Below, in pieces: positions 59,142 to 64,000 of a DNA stretch of 64,000 bases. This stretch comes from Jidongwangia harbinensis (lineage in GTDB: Bacteria; Actinomycetota; Actinomycetes; Mycobacteriales; Micromonosporaceae). The position numbers and the translations under genes are program-made. The stretch covers positions 124,001 through 188,000 of the forward strand of contig NZ_JAIWNC010000004.1 in the NCBI RefSeq assembly GCF_020216025.1, read 5' to 3'. Numbering within the stretch: the first letter of the stretch is position 1; each line of letters opens with the position of its first letter. Below the pieces are notes generated by a model that was not told the DNA's origin, made no database searches, and worked only from the letters and a program-made list of their open reading frames with translations.

Positions 59142-60446
59142 ATGACCGGCACGACTCAGGATGACTACACCGACCGCTACGCGCGGCGAGTCCGGGGGAT
59201 GACGACCTCCGAGATCCGCGCCCTGTTCGCCGTGGCGAGCCGGCCCGAGGTGGTGTCGCTCGCCGGCGGATCGCCGTACATCGCGGCGCTGCCGCTGGAC
59301 GCGGTCGGCGACATGCTGTCCCGGCTCGCCGCCGAGCACGGCACCACGAGCCTCCAGTACGGCATCGGGCAGGGCACCGTCGACCTGCGCGAACGGATCT
59401 GCGAGGTGATGTCGCTGTCCGGCATCGACGCGTCCCCGGACGACGTGGTCGTGACGGTCGGCGGGCAGCAGGCGCTCGACCTGATCGCACGGCTGTTCCT
59501 GGACCCGGGCGACGTGGTACTCGCCGAGGGGCCGACGTACGTCGGCGCACTCGGCGTCTTCCAGGCCGCCCAGGCACAGGTGCAGCACGTGGCCATGGAC
59601 GCCGACGGGATGATCCCGGCAGCCCTGTCCGAGGCGATCGACGAGGTGGCCCGCTCCGGCCGGCGGGCCAAGTTCCTCTACACCATCCCGACCTACCAGA
59701 ACCCGGCCGGCGTCACGCTCACCGACGCCCGCCGCGAGGAGGTCCTCGACATCTGCGAGCGCGCCGGGCTGCTGGTGGTGGAGGACGACCCGTACAGCAT
59801 GCTCAGCTTCGCCGGGGACGCCCCGCGGCCGCTGCGGGCGCGACGCCGCGAAGGCGTCTTCTACGTCAGCACGTTCTCCAAGACCTTCGCGCCCGGCCTG
59901 CGGGTGGGCTGGGTGCTGGCACCCCATGCGGTACGCGAGAAGCTGGTCATGGCCACCGAGGCGAACATCCTGTGCCCGAGCGCGTTCGCCCAGGCCGCGG
60001 TCGCCCAGTACCTCGCCACCATGCCCTGGCAGGAACAGATCAAGACGTACCGCGAGGTGTACCGGGAACGCCGGGACGCGCTGCTGGACGCCATGCGGGA
60101 CCTGATGCCGTCCGGCACCACCTGGACCGAGCCGGAGGGCGGGCTGTTCGTGTGGGCCACGTTGCCGGACGGGCTCGACTCCAAGGCCATGATGCCGCGC
60201 GCCATCGCGGCCCGGGTGGCGTACGTGCCCGGCACCGGGTTCTACGCGGACAGCACCGGCACCGGCAACATGCGGCTCAACTTCTCGTTCTCGGCGCCCG
60301 ACCGGCTTCGCGAGGGCGTACGCCGGCTGGCCGGCGTGATGGGGGAGGAGCTGGCGCTGCGCGCCGTGTTCGGCCCCACCGGCCAGACCCGGCAACGCCG
60401 TCGTGGCGCGGCCGGTGCCGATGCGCCTGGTCCGGACTTGGCATGA
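59142..60446 (+). CDS. PLP-dependent aminotransferase (class I, LysN/2-aminoadipate-like)
   Basis: The 434-residue enzyme has the fold type I signatures: SLAGGSPYIAALPLDAVGD, QYGIGQGTVDLRERIC, VTVGGQQALDLIARLF, IPTYQNPAGVT, EDDPYSML and the PLP lysine in STFSKTFAPGLRVGW. It matches the stand-alone relatives of MocR C-terminal domains, which transfer amino groups of aromatic or 2-aminoadipate-like acids. There is no winged-helix domain. ATG 59142 has GAGGGG 8-9 nt upstream. Its stop overlaps the Ddl-like gene start (ATGA). Confidence 0.88.
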   Translation: MTGTTQDDYTDRYARRVRGMTTSEIRALFAVASRPEVVSLAGGSPYIAALPLDAVGDMLSRLAAEHGTTSLQYGIGQGTVDLRERICEVMSLSGIDASPDDVVVTVGGQQALDLIARLFLDPGDVVLAEGPTYVGALGVFQAAQAQVQHVAMDADGMIPAALSEAIDEVARSGRRAKFLYTIPTYQNPAGVTLTDARREEVLDICERAGLLVVEDDPYSMLSFAGDAPRPLRARRREGVFYVSTFSKTFAPGLRVGWVLAPHAVREKLVMATEANILCPSAFAQAAVAQYLATMPWQEQIKTYREVYRERRDALLDAMRDLMPSGTTWTEPEGGLFVWATLPDGLDSKAMMPRAIAARVAYVPGTGFYADSTGTGNMRLNFSFSAPDRLREGVRRLAGVMGEELALRAVFGPTGQTRQRRRGAAGADAPGPDLA

Positions 60447-61408
60447 TCAAAGCCATGGGTACGGATGCGCACGTGCTGGTACTGGCCGGCGGCCTGTCGT
60501 ACGAACGCGAGGTGTCGCTGCGGTCCGGCCGCCGGGTGCTGCACGCGCTCCGCGCCGCCGGCCTGTCCGCGGAGATGCGCGACGCGGACGTCTCGCTGCT
60601 GCCGACGCTGCGCGAGGATCCGCCGAGCGCGGTGCTGATCGCGCTGCACGGCGCCACCGGCGAGGACGGCTCGCTGCGCGGGGTGCTCGACCTGTGCGAC
60701 GTGCCGTACGTCGGTTGCGACGCCCGCGTCTCCCGGCTGGCCTGGGACAAGCCGTCGGCGAAGTCGATGCTCCGCGAGGCCGGCATTCCCACCCCCGACT
60801 GGGTGGCTCTGCCCCACGACCGCTTCTCCGAGCTGGGCGCGGTGGCGGTGCTCGACCGCATCACGTCCCGGCTCGGCCTGCCCCTGATGGTGAAGCCGGC
60901 CCAGGGCGGTTCCGGCCTGGGCGCCGCCGTGGTCAAGGACGAGGCGGCCCTGCCCGCCGCGATGGTCGGCTGTTTCGGGTACGACTCCACCGCACTGGTC
61001 GAGCGGTACGTGACCGGCACCAGCATCGCCGCCTCGATCGTCGACCTGGGCGACGGCCCCCAGGCACTCCCGTTGGTGGAGATCGTCCCCCGCAACGGCG
61101 TGTACGACTACGCGGCCCGCTACACCGCAGGCCTGACCACCTGGCACACCCCCGCCCGGCTGACCGCCGAGGTCGCGTCCCGGGTGTCGGAGACGGCACT
61201 CGCCGCCCACAAGGCGCTGGGTCTGCGGGACCTCTCGCGCGTCGACCTGATCGTGGATTCCGCCGACGAGCCGCACGTCCTCGGCGTCAACGTGGCACCC
61301 GGGATGACCGAGACGTCGCTGCTGCCGCTCGCGGTGGAGGCGGCCGGCCTGGACTTCGGCGCGATGCTGGCGACGCTGGTGGAGCGGGCGGTAGCGCGAA
61401 CGCACTGA
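60443..61408 (+). CDS. D-alanine-D-alanine ligase-like ATP-grasp enzyme
   Basis: The 321-residue protein has the Ddl N-terminal motif GGLSYEREVSLRSG, the LHGATGEDGSLRG loop, the ATP-grasp LMVKPAQGGSGLGAAVVK and a C-terminal VNVAPGMTETSLLPL. The last usually reads N-T-x-PGMT, so one substrate-site residue differs (Thr to Val). It may be the cell's Ddl or a paralogue with another dipeptide product. ATG 60443 overlaps the aminotransferase stop; ATG 60455 is the alternative. Confidence 0.82.
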   Translation: MIKAMGTDAHVLVLAGGLSYEREVSLRSGRRVLHALRAAGLSAEMRDADVSLLPTLREDPPSAVLIALHGATGEDGSLRGVLDLCDVPYVGCDARVSRLAWDKPSAKSMLREAGIPTPDWVALPHDRFSELGAVAVLDRITSRLGLPLMVKPAQGGSGLGAAVVKDEAALPAAMVGCFGYDSTALVERYVTGTSIAASIVDLGDGPQALPLVEIVPRNGVYDYAARYTAGLTTWHTPARLTAEVASRVSETALAAHKALGLRDLSRVDLIVDSADEPHVLGVNVAPGMTETSLLPLAVEAAGLDFGAMLATLVERAVARTH

Positions 61409-61427
61409 CTCCCGGTGAGTCTTATTC

Positions 61428-61458
61428 GGCGCCGCCTCGGTCCTTCCGGGGCGGCGCC
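61428..61458. terminator. Hairpin between convergent genes
   Basis: GGCGCCGCC (61428-61436) and GGCGGCGCC (61450-61458) form a 9-bp stem with a 13-nt loop between the Ddl-like gene and the HIT-like gene. Confidence 0.6.
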
Positions 61459-61467
61459 GCCGTCTGT

Positions 61468-62766
61468 CTACCGACCGGTCTCGTCGTTGGCGGTATAGGC
61501 CGGGGCGGGGGAGTCGTGGTCGATCTCCCGCGGCATGGGGATCGCGCCCGCCCCGCGAGAGAGACCCGAGCCGCCTTCCGCAGCCGTGTCAGGCCCCGGT
61601 CCCGCCTGCCGATGGGGGTCGGGGTCGACGCCGCCATCCGTGGCTTCGCCCGAGCCCTTCGTCTCGCTCACATCGGCACCAGCCCCGGCGGCCTCGCCCG
61701 GGCTCTTCGTCCCGCTCACATCGGCACCAGCCCCGGTGCCCTCACCCCGGCCCCTCGTCCCGCTCACATCGGCACTACCCTCGGTGCCCTCGCCCGGGCC
61801 TCTCGTCTCACTTACGTTGGCACCGCCCTTGGCAGCCTCACCCGGGCTTCCCATCCAACTCGCGTCGGCGCCCGGAGGGCTTGCCGGGACCGGGTCGGCG
61901 CCTGGGGTACTTGCCCAGACCGGGTCGGCGCCATGGCCCGCCGGGTCACCCGCATCGTCACCCTCAGGCCCGGAAATGCCGCCACCCGCAGCCGCGGCCC
62001 GGCCGCTCGTCGTGGTCATGTCCGCACCGCTACCCGAGTCGTTCGCGCCCGCGTCCCGGCCAGGTGCCGTACCGAGGCCACCTCCGTGAGCCTCCGACTC
62101 CGAGGAGGACACGTCCGCACCGCCGTGCGCGTCGGCGCCGGTCCCGCTGCCGCCGGCCGTGGCTGGCACGCTGAACGTCGAGGGCGACTGCCACTGGATG
62201 TGCGGCGGCTCGGCGAGCGCGCGGCCACCGAACTCAGCCAGCCATGCGGCCACGTGCGCCAGGTTCTCCCGCCAGCGCTGCTCGGGAATGCGGGGAAGGA
62301 TGTCGTCCCACAGGGAGAGGAACGTGCCCCGCAACTGGAGCTGTCCGTAAGGCCGCGCCAGGAACCACATGTGCAGGTGCGCCGAACCGTCGCCCCAGCG
62401 GTTCACATGAACCCGCGCTACACCGTCGAGCGAGCGAATGGCGCGCTCCAGCCGAACAGTCATCACTCCGAGTTCGGCCGCGAGCAGATTCGGCAGATCC
62501 CCGAGGTCGAGGTGCGAGCGGCATTCCAGGATGAGGACCATAGGCAGTCCCGTCGGACGGTCCATCGCCCGAACGCGCCAACGCTCACTGACCCAGATGT
62601 ATGCGTCGTCGGGCGTGTTGCAGGCGACGCAGTCGGCAGCGTCCTCACCGCTGCGGGGAGGCTCGACTTCGACGGGGGCGGCGATCTTCTTGACCCGCAG
62701 ATCTCCCTCGAAAGGGAACGAGGGCCAGCGAGTGAAGTCGGGCAGTGGGGCAGGGTTCTCGGACAC
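61468..62766 (-). CDS. HIT-like protein with long repetitive acidic tail
   Basis: The 432-residue protein has an N-terminal ordered domain (about 1-205) with CVAC and, 90 residues later, GDGSAHLHMWFLARP, which resemble the Zn-binding and HxHx nucleotide sites of HIT/GalT-like hydrolases. From about residue 215 it is Gly/Ala/Ser/Asp-rich with repeats of the ADVSGTxxxGEGT type encoded by a 48-bp tandem repeat. The family is not certain. GTG 62766 was chosen because AAGG lies 8 nt upstream; an ATG 63 bp further out would add a weakly supported extension. It lies next to the parS cluster. Confidence 0.65.
   Translation of the reverse strand: MSENPAPLPDFTRWPSFPFEGDLRVKKIAAPVEVEPPRSGEDAADCVACNTPDDAYIWVSERWRVRAMDRPTGLPMVLILECRSHLDLGDLPNLLAAELGVMTVRLERAIRSLDGVARVHVNRWGDGSAHLHMWFLARPYGQLQLRGTFLSLWDDILPRIPEQRWRENLAHVAAWLAEFGGRALAEPPHIQWQSPSTFSVPATAGGSGTGADAHGGADVSSSESEAHGGGLGTAPGRDAGANDSGSGADMTTTSGRAAAAGGGISGPEGDDAGDPAGHGADPVWASTPGADPVPASPPGADASWMGSPGEAAKGGANVSETRGPGEGTEGSADVSGTRGRGEGTGAGADVSGTKSPGEAAGAGADVSETKGSGEATDGGVDPDPHRQAGPGPDTAAEGGSGLSRGAGAIPMPREIDHDSPAPAYTANDETGR
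61640..61850 (-). repeat. 48-bp tandem coding repeat
   Basis: The core GCTCACATCGGCAC occurs at 61666, 61714 and 61762, exactly 48 bp apart, with a diverged copy near 61810 (ACTTACGTTGGCAC). Units encode a 16-residue Gly/Ala/Ser/Thr block in the tail of the HIT-like protein. Confidence 0.85.
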
Positions 62767-62936
62767 GTCGCTGACCTTAGTGCAGGTCACCAGGCACTGT
62801 CCCGGGTCAATTTTCGGCGGAGCCGCCAACGCCGGCTCAGCCGTTCAGCCAGGCCCCCCGGGTCGATCCACATCACCGTGGGCCAGCGCACCACCCCGCC
62901 GAAAGTTATCCACAGAAGTTATCCACAGGCACGCCA

Positions 62937-62950
62937 GTTTCACGTGAAAC
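62937..62950. promoter_or_regulatory. parS site
   Basis: GTTTCACGTGAAAC is the perfect core of the conserved bacterial parS 16-mer (TGTTTCACGTGAAACA). The surrounding bases A and A match the right end. ParB binds here to load the segregation complex. Confidence 0.92.
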
Positions 62951-63014
62951 ACGACGTAGAACGCTTGCGCACCCTGTGGATACAGACGTGGACAACGCTG
63001 CAGCCATCGGCGTC

Positions 63015-63028
63015 GTTTCACGTGAAAC
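63015..63028. promoter_or_regulatory. parS site
   Basis: A second perfect GTTTCACGTGAAAC core, 78 bp after the first and lying among DnaA boxes. Confidence 0.92.
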
Positions 63029-63817
63029 GCGGCACGCTGGTTTCTCAACAGCCTTACGCACAGCTTGTGGATACTGCCCATCTCCTATGCAAGCCGCTTC
63101 GCTCGGAGGCGTAGTACGGCCCTTCCGCGTCGCGCCCTGGTCGACACTTCTCGATCACCAAACCGGCGGGCCGACGCTCTCCGGGAGAGGGTCGCGCCGA
63201 GCCAGATTCCCTCGTTCGTGGCGGCTCCGTCATTCGCGGAGCGGGCACGCGGCCGAGTTCATTCGGTCTGGATCGGGCGTCGTGTGCGGGTGATGGCTCG
63301 CTGGTGTTGGCCCAGGATTGATGCCGTCGCGTCCGGCGTTAGGCGCGCACTCGGCGCTGCGACACGCAGAATGATCACACGCCGCGGTGACCCCCGCCAC
63401 CGAACGGCGCGCTAGATCCGTGGGCGCAGCCTCGTTCGTCACCGCAGACTCGGCCTGGTGGTACTGGCGCTGGCGTTGTGTGCGGGTGTACGGCTGCTCG
63501 CCCCGAGGCAGCTGGCGCTGGGATCGGCACGGGTATTCCCCCGAAGGACGGAGGTCGGTTCCTCATAGTTCCCGCAGTTGTCCCTCGCAACGCGGAACCT
63601 GCGGGCCAGCTTCATCACCGCCCGCCGTCGTCATTTCGTCGCTGCCCTCGCAGACCGCCGTCGCGCTCCGCCCTAGGACCGGCTTGACGTCGCCTGTCGA
63701 CCTACTGCCCGGCCCAGCCTCCACCGGATCAGCCGGCGGCATCGTCCCGCCGGGAAGGCGACCGGCCAGGGCGACACAGAAGGCGGGGGCGAGAGCGGCC
63801 CCAGCGATCAGGCCCAG

Positions 63818-63831
63818 GTTTCACGTGAAAC
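63818..63831. promoter_or_regulatory. parS site
   Basis: A third perfect GTTTCACGTGAAAC core, about 800 bp further right. Several copies in a short region are typical of the origin-proximal centromere of actinobacteria. Confidence 0.92.
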
Positions 63832-63891
63832 GGCTCGGCGCGGTCCGTGGTCGCGGCTTCCTTCATCAGAGCGATGCCCACGATTTGCCGG

Positions 63892-64000
63892 CTACTTGCG
63901 GCCAGTCGAGTGGTCATTGTCTTTCAGGCGCTCGTAGCCATGCTCCATCTCGACCCCCGAAGCCTTGCGACAGCGGGGCTTCCCTGCGGGTGGGGTCGGC
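63892..64000 (-). CDS. Possible C-terminal end of a gene beyond the right edge
   Basis: The minus-strand frame is open from the edge to a TAG at 63894-63892. The visible 35 residues end in EMEHGYERLKDNDHSTGRK, a charged tail of ordinary composition, with Gly/Pro/Lys/Arg before it. It could be the end of a protein of the parAB region. The length is too short to name, and chance is possible. Confidence 0.3.
   Translation of the reverse strand, partial: PTPPAGKPRCRKASGVEMEHGYERLKDNDHSTGRK

Larger units (their letters stand above)
62906..63074. promoter_or_regulatory. Five DnaA boxes in 169 bp
   Basis: TTATCCACA occurs at 62906-62914 and 62919-62927; the reverse form TGTGGATAC at 62975-62983 and 63066-63074; and a near match CGTGGACAA at 62987-62995. 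Two parS sites are interleaved with them. This is a DnaA-binding cluster outside any coding region; it may be part of the origin region or a DnaA-regulated site. Confidence 0.7.
62767..63891. other. Long non-coding region with parS and DnaA boxes
   Basis: About 1.1 kb holds no gene I can support; open frames are short and not coding-like. The left part (62900-63080) contains DnaA boxes and two parS sites, and a third parS lies at 63818. The middle (63080-63800) shows no feature I can name. The arrangement fits the origin-proximal centromere region next to parAB, which is not in the window. Confidence 0.7.

Noticed and set aside
62976..63890. Short frames among the parS sites on both strands
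   Set aside because: All are below 120 codons, without ribosome sites or coding-like composition, and cross parS and DnaA sites.

Overview
The window is chromosomal DNA from a high-GC Gram-positive actinobacterium. Codons are G/C-biased at the third position, and GTG starts, GTGA/ATGA stop-start overlaps and ESX-type secretion targets are common. The gene order is that of the origin-proximal half of actinobacterial chromosomes: dnaB, rplI-rpsR-ssb-rpsF, a GT87-like membrane protein, ponA, a DUF5318-type gene, a PadR regulator, ino1, then ogt, the CCA enzyme, murJ, a pseudokinase, sigM with its anti-sigma gene, trxB-trxA, a CwlM-like gene, and finally parS sites. A member of the Micromonosporaceae (Actinoplanes/Micromonospora group) is my best guess; this is inference from composition and order, not a database match.

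0-17.7 kb is a mixed chromosomal stretch. It holds a truncated metallophosphoesterase, a large protein joining an endonuclease Q-like PHP nuclease to a UvrD-type helicase, a 0.7 kb non-coding stretch with a 61-bp tandem repeat, a prepilin peptidase, an LppU-like anchored protein, and an AAA ATPase gene behind two copies of a palindrome. A molybdenum-cofactor operon (moaC-moaB-moeA-moaE, minus strand) is separated by an AT-rich divergent region from a GGDEF-EAL protein and a GT-C-type membrane protein.

17.7-27.5 kb is a polymorphic-toxin island and the most unusual part. A minus-strand gene carries deaminase signature motifs between two immunity-type domains. Opposite it lie a YbaB-like gene, a WXG100-like gene and a very long toxin gene. 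The toxin has an ESX-type N-terminus, a Ser/Pro-rich stalk containing a G15-C26 homopolymer tract, two tandem papain-like glutamine-deamidase domains, and a RelA/SpoT-like nucleotidyltransferase tip. The open frame then runs through a small gene that is clearly encoded in another frame (likely immunity) and into a second RelA/SpoT-like tip followed by a second putative immunity gene.

27.6-46.2 kb holds replication, translation and envelope genes: dnaB with DnaA-box-like 9-mers upstream, a large Trp-rich disordered membrane protein, the rpsF-ssb-rpsR-rplI operon with a structured leader, endonuclease IV, two GT-C-type membrane proteins, the class A PBP ponA, and PadR-ino1 behind a 23-bp palindrome. 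46.2-58.3 kb holds ogt, the CCA enzyme and a cell-wall/redox block (murJ, pseudokinase, sigM/anti-sigma, trxBA, cwlM). In mycobacteria MurJ, the pseudokinase and CwlM are linked in control of peptidoglycan synthesis, so their nearness here is meaningful. 58.3-62.8 kb adds a GNAT protein, an aminotransferase overlapping a D-Ala-D-Ala ligase-like gene, and a HIT-like protein with a repetitive tail. The last 1.2 kb is mostly non-coding and holds three parS sites mixed with DnaA boxes, so the origin/parAB region should lie close beyond the right edge.
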